A stretch of 64,000 nucleotides of DNA from Lachnospiraceae bacterium. Lineage in GTDB: Bacteria; Bacillota; Clostridia; Lachnospirales; Lachnospiraceae. The position numbers and the translations under genes are program-made. Below the pieces are notes generated by a model. The model saw nothing but the letters and a program-made list of their open reading frames with translations, ran no database searches and was not told where the DNA came from. Shown here piece after piece: positions 41,533 to 49,962 of this stretch. The stretch lies in contig SFEV01000007.1 in the NCBI GenBank assembly GCA_004557975.1, positions 6,582 to 70,581 of the forward strand, written 5' to 3'. How positions within the stretch are numbered: the stretch's first letter is position 1; each line of letters starts with the position of its first letter.

Positions 41533-42804
41533 TCAACGAGACTTCTTAAGCAGGGAACCGCGGACCACAGCGTCTCTGCCGTAACGCTTCCGGATCTGAT
41601 CCATGGCCTCCTCCAGCCGTTTCTGTTTTTCAGGGTCAGTCCTGGAACAGGAAGGTGCAAAGTCTCTGCCGCTGTGGTGCTGATTCTGCTTATGCTTATG
41701 CTCATCCTCTGTCAGAAACCCGTCGTCGAACAGAGAAAGCTGGATCGGTGTGTCCTCCGACACCAGTTTTGAGGTGCGTACGCCCAGAAGGCGGATGGGG
41801 CTTCCGTTCCAGAGCTCTTCAAACAGCCTGCATGAACAGGGATACAGCACTGATGAAAGAGAAGAAGGAGAGGAAAGCTGCGTCTGCCGGGAGCAGGAGT
41901 GAAAATCACTGTACTTGATTTCAACGGTCACAGTACGTGCCAGCTGATGGGATTTCCGAAGCCGGACTGCGACCTGCTCAGACAGGGACAAAAGAATGCG
42001 TTTTGCGTCCTGTGCAGATGAAATATCCTGTGAGAGGGTGGTGGAGTTGCCAATCCCCTTTGCCTCGTGGCTGTCCGGATCAAGAGTGGACTCATCAATA
42101 CCGTTTGCAAATTCCCACATCATTTTTCCATGACTTTTGAAATGAACCTGCAGAAATTCAGGGTCGGTGGCGGCAAGCTCCCCGATAGTCCTGATTCCCA
42201 GCTGTGCCAGCCGTTCGGCGCTGCTGTGTCCTACCATAAAAAGCTCACTGACGGGAAGCGGCCACATTTTCTGCGGGATTTCATCGGGAAACAGTGTATG
42301 GACTCGGTCGGGTTTTTCGAAATCGCTGGCCATTTTTGCCAGAAGCTTATTTGGAGCAATTCCGATATTGACCGTAAAGCCCAGTTCATTGCGTACACGG
42401 TCGGCAATGCTGCGTGCGGCGAGCTGTGCAGAAGCGAAACGGTGGCTGATCGGCGTATAATCCATGTAACACTCATCGATGGAAACCTGCTCAATGTCGG
42501 AGGTGTATGTGTGCAGAAGCTCCATCAGCTCACGGCTTCGCTGACTGTACAGTGTGTGGGACGGAGGCTCGATGTGCAGAAACGGACATTTCCGCAGAGC
42601 CGAAGCCACCGGTTCCCCCGTGCGCACTCCGTACTTTTTGGCAGGTATGGACTTGGCCAGCACGACGCCGTGACGGCTTTTTTCATCTCCGCCGATAATT
42701 GCGGGAATTGTGCGCAGATCAAGAGACGGATCCAGTTTCAGTCGTTCTATGGCGCTCCAGCTCAGATACGCAGAATTTACATCTATATGAAAGATCAGGT
42801 TCAT
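41533..42804 (-). CDS. dinB: DNA polymerase IV (Y-family)
   Basis: Translesion polymerase. Starting at MNLIFHIDVNSAYLSW (catalytic Asp8) the 423-residue chain shows SIDECYMDYT (Asp110, Glu111), the palm and thumb block FTVNIGIAPNKLLAKMASDF, and a little-finger domain. QLSLFDD near residue 354 is a beta-clamp binding motif. AGGAGG lies 5 bases before this ATG. A longer in-frame extension of about 60 residues exists upstream but has no family similarity and poor initiation context. No SOS box was recognised nearby. Confidence 0.95.
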   Translation of the reverse strand: MNLIFHIDVNSAYLSWSAIERLKLDPSLDLRTIPAIIGGDEKSRHGVVLAKSIPAKKYGVRTGEPVASALRKCPFLHIEPPSHTLYSQRSRELMELLHTYTSDIEQVSIDECYMDYTPISHRFASAQLAARSIADRVRNELGFTVNIGIAPNKLLAKMASDFEKPDRVHTLFPDEIPQKMWPLPVSELFMVGHSSAERLAQLGIRTIGELAATDPEFLQVHFKSHGKMMWEFANGIDESTLDPDSHEAKGIGNSTTLSQDISSAQDAKRILLSLSEQVAVRLRKSHQLARTVTVEIKYSDFHSCSRQTQLSSPSSLSSVLYPCSCRLFEELWNGSPIRLLGVRTSKLVSEDTPIQLSLFDDGFLTEDEHKHKQNQHHSGRDFAPSCSRTDPEKQKRLEEAMDQIRKRYGRDAVVRGSLLKKSR

Positions 42805-43141
42805 GGCGTCCTCCTTTCCGGTAATGATTTCTTTCCAAGTGTAACAGCTTTTCGGCTTCCTGTCACGGATTTTCGAATACACGTTGCCGTTACTGTTCCA
42901 TTCGTTCACAACAACACGCTTCGCGATGCACAGAAACTGCATTTCATGCAGTTTCGCACGTGATACCCTCAGGATTTCCGCGGGCAAAATTGTGGCTTCA
43001 GGGATACTTGCGCAGTGCGGAAAAAAGAGGTATGATTACAGACAGAATTCATTCTTCTGCTTCTGGCGGCAGAGGGCGTGGAAGTTACGTATGAAAAAGT
43101 CAGTCTGACAAAATTTCGGTGGAAGAAGGTAGCGTGTTCTG
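42805..43141. other. Intergenic region between divergent dinB and MATE genes
   Basis: These 337 bases hold no convincing gene. A perfect 9-base inverted repeat GAAACTGCA/TGCAGTTTC with a 5-base loop lies at 42933-42955. Short open frames on both strands have no recognisable product. No consensus promoter for the MATE gene was identified. Confidence 0.5.
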
Positions 43142-44518
43142 ATGCAGAAGATAAAACAGGAAGATTTACAGCATGATTTTTCACGGGGAAGTGTCAGCCG
43201 TCACATTATGGCGCAGGCAGTTCCGCTGATGGTGGCTCAGATTCTGCAGCTGCTGTACAATGTGGTGGACCGTATCTATATCGGACATCTTCCGGGGGAG
43301 GATGGAATGGCTCTGACAGGTATCGGTCTCGTGTTTCCGATCGTGTCTCTGATCGCCGCTTTTACAAATCTGTTTGGCATGGGCGGTGCACCTCTGTGCT
43401 CCATCGCAAGAGGTGCAGGAAAGAATGAGGAGGCGGAGAAAATCATGGGAAACTCGGCCGTCCTGCTGTTTTTTTCCTCTTTTCTGTTGATGGTGCTCTG
43501 CTATATCGTTCGGAAACCGGTGCTGTATATGCTGGGAGCCAGCGATGCAACGTACCCCTATGCGGATACGTATCTGACCATTTATCTGCTGGGGACTGTC
43601 TGCTTTATGATGGGAAACGGCATGAACCAGTTTATTACGTCACAGGGATTCCCGAAGATAGCCATGGGGACCACGCTTCTCGGGGCAGTGAGCAATCTGA
43701 TTCTCGACCCGATTCTGATTTTCGGATTCGGAATGGGAATTGAGGGAGCGGCGATTGCAACTGTGATTGCCCAGACCGTATCGGCAGTATGGGTGCTCCG
43801 GTTTCTGACGGGGACGAAAGCAATTCTGCGCCTCAGAAAGAACCGTCTCAGGCTGGAATCACGGATTGTAAAGGATATCTGTGCACTTGGCACCTCCGGT
43901 TTCATCATGCAGGCCACGAACTGTGTGGCACAGATTGCATGCAATGCGATGCTGAGTATTTACGGGGGCGATCTGTATATCGGAATCATGACGATCCTCA
44001 ATTCAATCCGCGAGATACTGAGTATGCCGGTATCGGGAATTACCCAGGGCTCACAGCCGGTGCTCGGTTTTAATTATGGTGCCAAAAAGTACGAAAGAAT
44101 CCGCAGCGGAATCCGGTTTATGGCATTGGCAGGAGGAATATACACTGCAGCTGCATGGGTGGTGCTTGTCCTGTTTCCGGAGCCGTTTCTGGCGCTTTTT
44201 ACCACAAACAAAGAGATGCTCAGTCTCGGTGTTCGATCTGTGCATCTCTACTTTGCAGGTTTTGTGTTTATGCTGTTTCAGTTTTCCGGGCAGTCGGTGT
44301 TTGTCGCGCTGGGTAAATCCAGGCAGGCAGTTTTTTTCTCCCTGTTTCGCAAGGTGGTCATTGTCCTGCCTCTGACACTGCTGCTGCCGCGCCTGATGGA
44401 GGACGGAGTGGCAGGCGTCTTTCTCGCGGAACCGATCTCAAATGTAATCGGAGGGCTTGCATGCTTTATTACCATGTATTTTACCGTCTACCGGAAGCTG
44501 GAGCGAAAACAGGTGTGA
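43142..44518 (+). CDS. MATE-family multidrug efflux transporter
   Basis: A 458-residue inner-membrane antiporter with about 12 hydrophobic segments. The N-terminal half carries QAVPLMVAQILQLLYNVVDR and the family motif around NGMNQFITSQGFPK; the C-terminal half has PVSGITQGSQPVLGFNYGAKKYER. Substrates cannot be predicted. The ribosome site (GAAGG) is not well spaced. Its last 31 bases overlap the 3' end of aroK on the other strand. It is not closely similar to the broken MATE gene at 19.5 kb. Confidence 0.93.
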   Translation: MQKIKQEDLQHDFSRGSVSRHIMAQAVPLMVAQILQLLYNVVDRIYIGHLPGEDGMALTGIGLVFPIVSLIAAFTNLFGMGGAPLCSIARGAGKNEEAEKIMGNSAVLLFFSSFLLMVLCYIVRKPVLYMLGASDATYPYADTYLTIYLLGTVCFMMGNGMNQFITSQGFPKIAMGTTLLGAVSNLILDPILIFGFGMGIEGAAIATVIAQTVSAVWVLRFLTGTKAILRLRKNRLRLESRIVKDICALGTSGFIMQATNCVAQIACNAMLSIYGGDLYIGIMTILNSIREILSMPVSGITQGSQPVLGFNYGAKKYERIRSGIRFMALAGGIYTAAAWVVLVLFPEPFLALFTTNKEMLSLGVRSVHLYFAGFVFMLFQFSGQSVFVALGKSRQAVFFSLFRKVVIVLPLTLLLPRLMEDGVAGVFLAEPISNVIGGLACFITMYFTVYRKLERKQV

Positions 44519-45033
44519 TCCGGTTTTCCGCGTCCGGCGCAGTACAGCTCTTCAATGGCGGCGACAGCCTGCTGCACGGATTTATTGCTCACATTCACCG
44601 TAATGTGGGCATATTTTTCGTACAGAGGAGCGCGCTCATCATAAAGATCCTGCAGTGTCTGCCCCGGGCTGAATACGACTCCGCGCTTTGTCAGGTCTCC
44701 GAGGCGGTGACTCAGCGTAGCGCAGCTTACCTTCAGGTAGACAACTGTGCTGATGCTGCGCAGATGCTCCATGGCCCTGGGCCCGTAGATGACGCTGCCG
44801 CCTGTGGCAATGACACTGTTGGAAACGTTGATTTCACTGTTGACCCGTTCTTCGATCTGGTTGAAGCCGTCATTGCCCACTTCAGCCATGATCTGCCACA
44901 GAAGCTTTCCTTCGGATTTCTGGATCAGCAGGTCGGAATCGACAAAATCATATCCGAGCACTTTTGCAAGTACGATGCCGACAGTGCTTTTTCCAGCGCC
45001 CGGCATTCCGATGAGTGTGATATTATTCTTCAT
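44488..45033 (-). CDS. aroK: Shikimate kinase
   Basis: Phosphorylates shikimate in the pathway to chorismate and aromatic amino acids. The 181-residue chain starts NITLIGMPGAGKSTVGIVLA (Walker A), has DSDLLIQ and FNQIEERV for shikimate binding and VIATGGSVIYGP, then the lid-region Arg in DLTKRGVVF. AGGAG precedes the ATG. It follows the small membrane protein gene on the same strand by 44 bases and runs into the 3' end of the opposing MATE gene. Confidence 0.95.
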   Translation of the reverse strand: MKNNITLIGMPGAGKSTVGIVLAKVLGYDFVDSDLLIQKSEGKLLWQIMAEVGNDGFNQIEERVNSEINVSNSVIATGGSVIYGPRAMEHLRSISTVVYLKVSCATLSHRLGDLTKRGVVFSPGQTLQDLYDERAPLYEKYAHITVNVSNKSVQQAVAAIEELYCAGRGKPDHTCFRSSFR

Positions 45034-45077
45034 GGTTCTCCTCTCCAGTCCCGTTCTCAGGTTAAGTGGATATTCGG

Positions 45078-45554
45078 TTAAAAGATCAGTGCTCCGATTG
45101 CACCGAACAGTCCGGCGCTGGCAGCTCCCATAATGATTCCGGCGAGAATGACGCCAAGCATAACGGCCAGGACACTGGATTTGAAATCCATATCAAGCAG
45201 GCTGGCAGCCAGTGTTCCTGTCCATGCGCCCGTTCCCGGCAGAGGGATGCCGACAAAGAGCAGGAGAGCAAGAAACAGTCCGCGGCCAGCCTTGGCCTGC
45301 AGTTTCTTTCCTCCCTTTTCGCCTTTTTCGAGACAGAAGGTAAAAAATTTTCCGATATAAGGTTTGTCTTTGCCCCAGATCAGTACTTTTCTTGCGAACA
45401 GGTAAATAATCGGGACGGGGAGCATATTTCCGACAATGGCAATGATGTACGATGGCAGCAGCGGGAGTCCGAGGGCTATGGCGTAAGGCACAGCTGCACG
45501 GAGCTCAATGAGCGGAACCATGGAAATAAAAAATACAATCAGATAATTTGTCAT
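45078..45554 (-). CDS. Small multidrug export family membrane protein
   Basis: A 158-residue membrane protein with four to five hydrophobic segments. The start MTNYLIVFFISMVPLIELRAAVPYAI and the segment FVGIPLPGTGAWTGTLAASLL are the marks of the Sm_multidrug_ex (PF06695-type) family, whose transport role is poorly documented. AAGGAG lies 8 bases before this ATG, which excludes an upstream in-frame start. aroK follows on the same strand, so they may share a transcript. Confidence 0.85.
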   Translation of the reverse strand: MTNYLIVFFISMVPLIELRAAVPYAIALGLPLLPSYIIAIVGNMLPVPIIYLFARKVLIWGKDKPYIGKFFTFCLEKGEKGGKKLQAKAGRGLFLALLLFVGIPLPGTGAWTGTLAASLLDMDFKSSVLAVMLGVILAGIIMGAASAGLFGAIGALIF

Positions 45555-45764
45555 AGTAATCTCCTTATTAATCTCTTCATGAAAATGTCTGCATGGGCTA
45601 TTATACATGAAAACAGATTTTGTGCATAGTACTGAAATCTTATTTTTTGCGAAAGTGAATAAAAATGGAAATTCTACATATACTCACGTTACAGGGAAGG
45701 CTGTGCTTTTCCGGAAACAGTGTCTGCCGGGAATGGAAGCAGGCGCAGAAAAGGAGCGGAGATT

Positions 45765-46193
45765 ATGTGGGGAATATTGACGGCACTGCTGTCAGGTGCA
45801 CTGATGAGCATCCAGGGAGTATTCAATACGGAGGTCACAAAACAGACGAGCCTGTGGCTGTCCTCAGCCTTTGTGCAGTTTACGGCGCTGCTTGTATGTC
45901 TCGCGGCGTGGCTGTTCACAGACAGAACAAACGTGATGACGCTGGCACAGGTGGAGCACAGATACATGCTGCTGTCCGGTGTGATCGGGGCATTTATTAC
46001 AATTACCGTTGTAAAAAGTATGGGAAGCCTGGGACCTGCACGGGCCGCCATGCTGATTGTCATTTCACAGCTTATTGTGGCGTACCTGATTGAACTGCTG
46101 GGGATTTTTGGTGTGGAGAAGCAGCCTCTGGAGTGGAGAAAGGTGATCGGAATGGCGATCTCCATCGCCGGAATAGTCATCTTCAAATGGTAG
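45765..46193 (+). CDS. DMT-superfamily transporter, half-size (DUF606/YdcZ type)
   Basis: A 142-residue protein with five hydrophobic segments, starting MWGILTALLSGALMSIQGVF behind AAGGAG at good spacing. The text NTEVTKQTSLWLSSAFVQ and ARAAMLIVISQLIVAYLIEL followed by KVIGMAISIAGIVIF matches the DUF606 branch of the drug/metabolite transporter family, whose members usually act as dimers. Substrate unknown. Confidence 0.87.
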   Translation: MWGILTALLSGALMSIQGVFNTEVTKQTSLWLSSAFVQFTALLVCLAAWLFTDRTNVMTLAQVEHRYMLLSGVIGAFITITVVKSMGSLGPARAAMLIVISQLIVAYLIELLGIFGVEKQPLEWRKVIGMAISIAGIVIFKW

Positions 46194-46222
46194 GAAAACA
46201 GTAAACCGGAAAATCCGAAACG

Positions 46223-46251
46223 TTGACGATTGGTAAAAATACGGGTATAAT
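46223..46251 (+). promoter_or_regulatory. Predicted promoter of the glycogen debranching gene
   Basis: TTGACG, 17-base spacer, consensus TATAAT, about 55 bases before the start. Confidence 0.8.
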
Positions 46252-46306
46252 AATACGCAGCGTTTGCGCCGGAAAACGAAAGAAAAGAGAAACTGGAGGA
46301 TCAATT

Positions 46307-48448
46307 TTGAAATTTTACACACATAAATATACAACAGACATGGAAGTATCGGTCTGTCCGATGGGGGAAATTTCAGGATTTCCCGTAAGGCCGGGCATGT
46401 TTGACATCAACGGGGCGATGGTACTGCCGGTTGGTGTGAATTTTACAGTTCATACGCATTACGGTACTTCCTGTGAGCTGCTTCTGTTTCGCCGGGGGGA
46501 GGAGGAACCCTATGCGGTTCTGCCGTTTCCCGAAGCATACAAAATCGGTGACGTCTATTCCATGATTGTGTTTGGCCTGAATATTGACGAATTTGAGTAT
46601 GCATACCGTATCGACGGTCCCCATGATCCTGCAAAGGGACATACCTTTGACAGGGAAGCAATTCTCCTTGACCCGTATGCCAGGGCAGTGGCGGGACAGC
46701 GGATCTGGGGAAAGAAAAAGGAAAAATCGTATCACGCCCGTGTCGTCAAGGATACCTTTGACTGGGGAGACATGATGCAGTCGAAGCGGGAGATGAGCGA
46801 TCTGGTGATCTATGAGCTTCATGTCAGGGGCTTTACGCGTCATCCCTCATCCGGTGTGGAGCATAAAGGAACGTTTGCGGGACTGAAAGAAAAAATTCCA
46901 TATCTGAAGGAGCTTGGCATTAATGCGGTGGAGCTGATGCCGATTTTTGAGTTTGACGAGACGATGAACTCGAGGGAAGTGAACGGAAACCAGCTTCTGG
47001 AGTACTGGGGGTATAATACCGTCAGCTTTTTTGCGCCGAATTCCAGCTATACTGCTTCCATAGAGTACAATCAGGAAGGAACAGAGCTGAAGGAGCTGAT
47101 CAGGGCGCTCCACGAGAACGGCATTGAGGTGATTCTTGATGTGGTGTTCAACCATACGGCGGAGGGAAATGAATACGGGCCGACCTTCAGCTTTAAAGGC
47201 TTTGACAACAGAATTTACTATATGCTGACGCCGGACGGAAATTACTATAATTTCAGCGGATGCGGCAATACACTCAACTGTAATCATCCCGTGGTACAGC
47301 AGATGATTCTGGAATGTCTGCGTTACTGGACAGTCAGCTACCGCGTGGATGGCTTCCGGTTTGATCTGGCCAGTATTCTCGGGAGAAATGTGGACGGCTC
47401 TCCGATGAACAATCCTCCGCTTCTGAAAAGCCTTGCGTACGATCCGATTCTGGCCAATGTAAAACTGATTGCCGAGGCATGGGATGCGGGAGGAATGTAT
47501 CAGGTCGGCAGCTTTCCGGCCAGCAGACGGTGGGCCGAGTGGAACGGCAGATACCGCGATGCGGTCCGCTCTTTCCTGAAGGGCGAAAACTGGGAAGCTC
47601 AGAATGCCGCGTGGAGTATATGCGGCTCCGGAGACCTGTATGGCATGCCGAGTCCCGACTACAGCGGCAGCTACGCAGGCTACAATTCCTGTGTGAATTT
47701 CCTGACGTGCCACGACGGCTTTACCATGTACGATCTCTATGCGTACAACGAAAAACATAACTGGGAAAATGGCTGGAACAACACGGATGGTTCCAACGAC
47801 AACAGGAGCTGGAACTGCGGGGCAGAGGGCGAGACGGAGAATCAGGACGTGCTGACGCTGCGGTACCGGATGATCCGCAACGCCTTTGCAGTGCTGATGT
47901 GCAGCAGAGGAACACCGATGTTTCTGGCAGGAGACGAATTCGGCAATACACAGTTCGGCAACAACAACTGCTACTGCCAGGACAATGTGTGCTCATGGCT
48001 GGACTGGAGTCTGCTGAAAAAGAACAGAGAGCTGTTTGAATTCTTCCGCTTTATGATCGCATTTCGCCACAGACATCCTGTGATCCGCAAAAAGCTGCCG
48101 GATGCCGTGTGCGGAATGGAACCGCTCCACACTCACGATGTCCGCGCCGAGATTCTTGGCATCCCTGGTGATGCGCGCACGTTTGCGGTCAGCTTTGCCG
48201 GGTATGACCGGGAAAACGGCAGGGACGACCTTGTATATATCTGTATCAATACGTACTGGGAGGATGTTACGGTCACGCTACCTGACCTGCGTCGGACGGG
48301 CGCATGGTATCTGAGTGTCAATACGTACGGGGACGGAGAAGGAAGATATTTCTACCCGGAGGGACAGGAGATAAGGATTGACGGTGTGTTTATTATGCGC
48401 CCGCGCTCCGTGGCCGTATTCACAGGTCGCGGGAACCGATTCTCCTGA
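46307..48448 (+). CDS. glgX: Glycogen debranching enzyme/isoamylase-type GH13
   Basis: Hydrolyses alpha-1,6 branches of glycogen-like glucans. The 713-residue chain starts at TTG with GGAGGA 6 bases upstream. An N-terminal CBM48-like domain (to ~160) is followed by the GH13 barrel with VILDVVFNHTAEGNEYGP, VDGFRFDLASILGR (nucleophile Asp), LIAEAWDAGGMYQVG (acid/base Glu) and FLTCHDGFTMYDLYAYN, and a C-terminal beta domain. No signal peptide, so it acts on stored glycogen. No other glg gene is adjacent. Confidence 0.93.
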   Translation: MKFYTHKYTTDMEVSVCPMGEISGFPVRPGMFDINGAMVLPVGVNFTVHTHYGTSCELLLFRRGEEEPYAVLPFPEAYKIGDVYSMIVFGLNIDEFEYAYRIDGPHDPAKGHTFDREAILLDPYARAVAGQRIWGKKKEKSYHARVVKDTFDWGDMMQSKREMSDLVIYELHVRGFTRHPSSGVEHKGTFAGLKEKIPYLKELGINAVELMPIFEFDETMNSREVNGNQLLEYWGYNTVSFFAPNSSYTASIEYNQEGTELKELIRALHENGIEVILDVVFNHTAEGNEYGPTFSFKGFDNRIYYMLTPDGNYYNFSGCGNTLNCNHPVVQQMILECLRYWTVSYRVDGFRFDLASILGRNVDGSPMNNPPLLKSLAYDPILANVKLIAEAWDAGGMYQVGSFPASRRWAEWNGRYRDAVRSFLKGENWEAQNAAWSICGSGDLYGMPSPDYSGSYAGYNSCVNFLTCHDGFTMYDLYAYNEKHNWENGWNNTDGSNDNRSWNCGAEGETENQDVLTLRYRMIRNAFAVLMCSRGTPMFLAGDEFGNTQFGNNNCYCQDNVCSWLDWSLLKKNRELFEFFRFMIAFRHRHPVIRKKLPDAVCGMEPLHTHDVRAEILGIPGDARTFAVSFAGYDRENGRDDLVYICINTYWEDVTVTLPDLRRTGAWYLSVNTYGDGEGRYFYPEGQEIRIDGVFIMRPRSVAVFTGRGNRFS

Positions 48449-48488
48449 CAGGATCGTAATAATAATCAATAATATTGTAAAAAAGATG

Positions 48489-48517
48489 TTGCAAGTACGT
48501 TACTTTTTCGTTAAAAT
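48489..48517 (+). promoter_or_regulatory. Predicted promoter of the comEA-comEC operon
   Basis: TTGCAA, 17-base spacer, TAAAAT, 45 bases before the comEA start. Confidence 0.7.
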
Positions 48518-48562
48518 AAAGAATGCATGAGGGGAACCACGGCATCTGGCTGTCGGGGGGAT

Positions 48563-49255
48563 ATGCAGAAAAGTAAGAGAGGGCTGGCAGCAGCCCTGTT
48601 GTGCGTGCTGATTTTCATGACCGGATGTTCCGGAGAACAGGATGTTTATCAGGCCGGATGGGAGAGTGAGACGACGGGCGCACGCGATGAGAAAATGACG
48701 AAAATGTTTGAAAGTGCATCGGATGCAGGCACTGTACAGGCGGCTTCACCGGAGACTGAGACGGATGTTCCGGCCGGATACGTGTATGTATGCGGGGCAG
48801 TGAACCAGCCGGGAGTGTACCCGGTGACGGAGGACATGCGTCTGTTTGAGGCGGTTGCCATGGCAGGCGGTTTTTCCGTGGATGCTGATGAACAGTGGCT
48901 CAACCAGGCATCCCGTGTCTGTGACGGACAGCGTGTGTACGTGTATACGCTGGAGGAGACGCGGCAGATGGCGCAGAACGGGTCTGCAGGACAGACTGCA
49001 GATACATTCGCAGAAATGCAGGAGGCAGGTGCGGACACAATGTCCGGAATGCAGGATGGACAGCAGAAAGTCAATCTGAATACGGCAGGCCGCGAGGAGC
49101 TGATGACGCTTCCGGGGATCGGCAGGGCGAAGGCAGATGCGATTGTGCAGTACCGTACGGAGCACGGCAGCTTTAAGAAGATCGAGGAGATACAGAACAT
49201 ATCCGGGATCAAGGAAGCCGTGTTTGCAAAGATCAGAGATTACATAACAGTTTAA
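48563..49255 (+). CDS. comEA: ComEA-type competence DNA receptor, lipoprotein form
   Basis: Surface DNA receptor of natural transformation. The 230-residue protein starts behind GGGGGG; residues 1-22 form a lipoprotein-like signal ending FMTGC (Cys22), whereas Bacillus ComEA uses a membrane helix. An SLBB domain (VYVCGAVNQPGVYPV to RVYVYTLEE) is followed by a linker and the double helix-hairpin-helix VNLNTAGREELMTLPGIG to IQNISGIKEAVF that binds DNA. A two-component system follows after 17 bases and comEC comes later in the same operon. Confidence 0.92.
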   Translation: MQKSKRGLAAALLCVLIFMTGCSGEQDVYQAGWESETTGARDEKMTKMFESASDAGTVQAASPETETDVPAGYVYVCGAVNQPGVYPVTEDMRLFEAVAMAGGFSVDADEQWLNQASRVCDGQRVYVYTLEETRQMAQNGSAGQTADTFAEMQEAGADTMSGMQDGQQKVNLNTAGREELMTLPGIGRAKADAIVQYRTEHGSFKKIEEIQNISGIKEAVFAKIRDYITV

Positions 49256-49272
49256 ATAAAAGGAGTATTGGC

Positions 49273-49962
49273 ATGGGAAAAAAGGTTCTGGTAGTGGATG
49301 ATGAAAAACTGATTGTGAAAGGAATCCGTTTCAGTCTGGAGCAGGATGACATGGAAGTGGACTGTGCTTATGACGGGGAGGAAGCCGTGCGCATGGCAAA
49401 GGAAAAGGCGTATGATATTATCTTGCTTGACCTGATGCTTCCGAAGCTTGACGGGCTTGAGGTCTGCCAGCAGATCCGTGAATTTTCCGATGTACCGATC
49501 GTTATGCTGACAGCCAAGGGCGACGATATGGACAAAATCCTTGGACTGGAGTACGGTGCCGATGACTATATTACGAAGCCGTTCAATATCCTTGAGGTGA
49601 AGGCCCGTCTGAAGGCAATCATCAGGAGAACCTCCCAGAAGGCGGCTGTGGAGCCGAAGGGGAAAATCGTCGAGGTAGGTGACCTGGCTCTTGACTGCGA
49701 GGGCAGAAGAGTCAGCATTGCGGGAAAAGAAGTAAACCTCACTGCCAAGGAGTTTGATGTGCTTGAGCTTCTTGTGTTCAACCCGAATAAAGTATACAGC
49801 AGGGAAAATCTGCTGAATATTGTGTGGGGATACGAGTATCCGGGAGATGTGAGGACGGTAGACGTCCATATCCGCCGTCTGCGCGAAAAGATCGAGGCAA
49901 ATCCGAGCGAACCGAAATATGTACATACGAAGTGGGGAGTGGGTTATTATTTCCAGCATTAA
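49273..49962 (+). CDS. OmpR/PhoP-family response regulator
   Basis: A 229-residue DNA-binding regulator: receiver domain residues 1-118 with phosphoacceptor Asp53, Thr80 and Lys102 (VMLTAKG, TKPFN), and an OmpR-type winged helix from ~130 (VNLTAKEFDVLELLV, REKIEANPSEPKYVHTKWGVGYYF). It is of the PhoP/WalR type. AAAGGAG precedes the ATG. The kinase frame overlaps its 3' end, so the pair is co-translated, embedded between comEA and comEC. Confidence 0.96.
   Translation: MGKKVLVVDDEKLIVKGIRFSLEQDDMEVDCAYDGEEAVRMAKEKAYDIILLDLMLPKLDGLEVCQQIREFSDVPIVMLTAKGDDMDKILGLEYGADDYITKPFNILEVKARLKAIIRRTSQKAAVEPKGKIVEVGDLALDCEGRRVSIAGKEVNLTAKEFDVLELLVFNPNKVYSRENLLNIVWGYEYPGDVRTVDVHIRRLREKIEANPSEPKYVHTKWGVGYYFQH

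Noticed and set aside
42805..42987. N-terminal extension of dinB by about 60 residues
   Set aside because: The extension has no family similarity and an AGGAGG site sits directly before the internal ATG that gives the standard DinB start.
42969..43140. Possible remnant of a regulator gene before the MATE pump
   Set aside because: Short open frames give peptides with no recognisable helix-turn-helix or family pattern.
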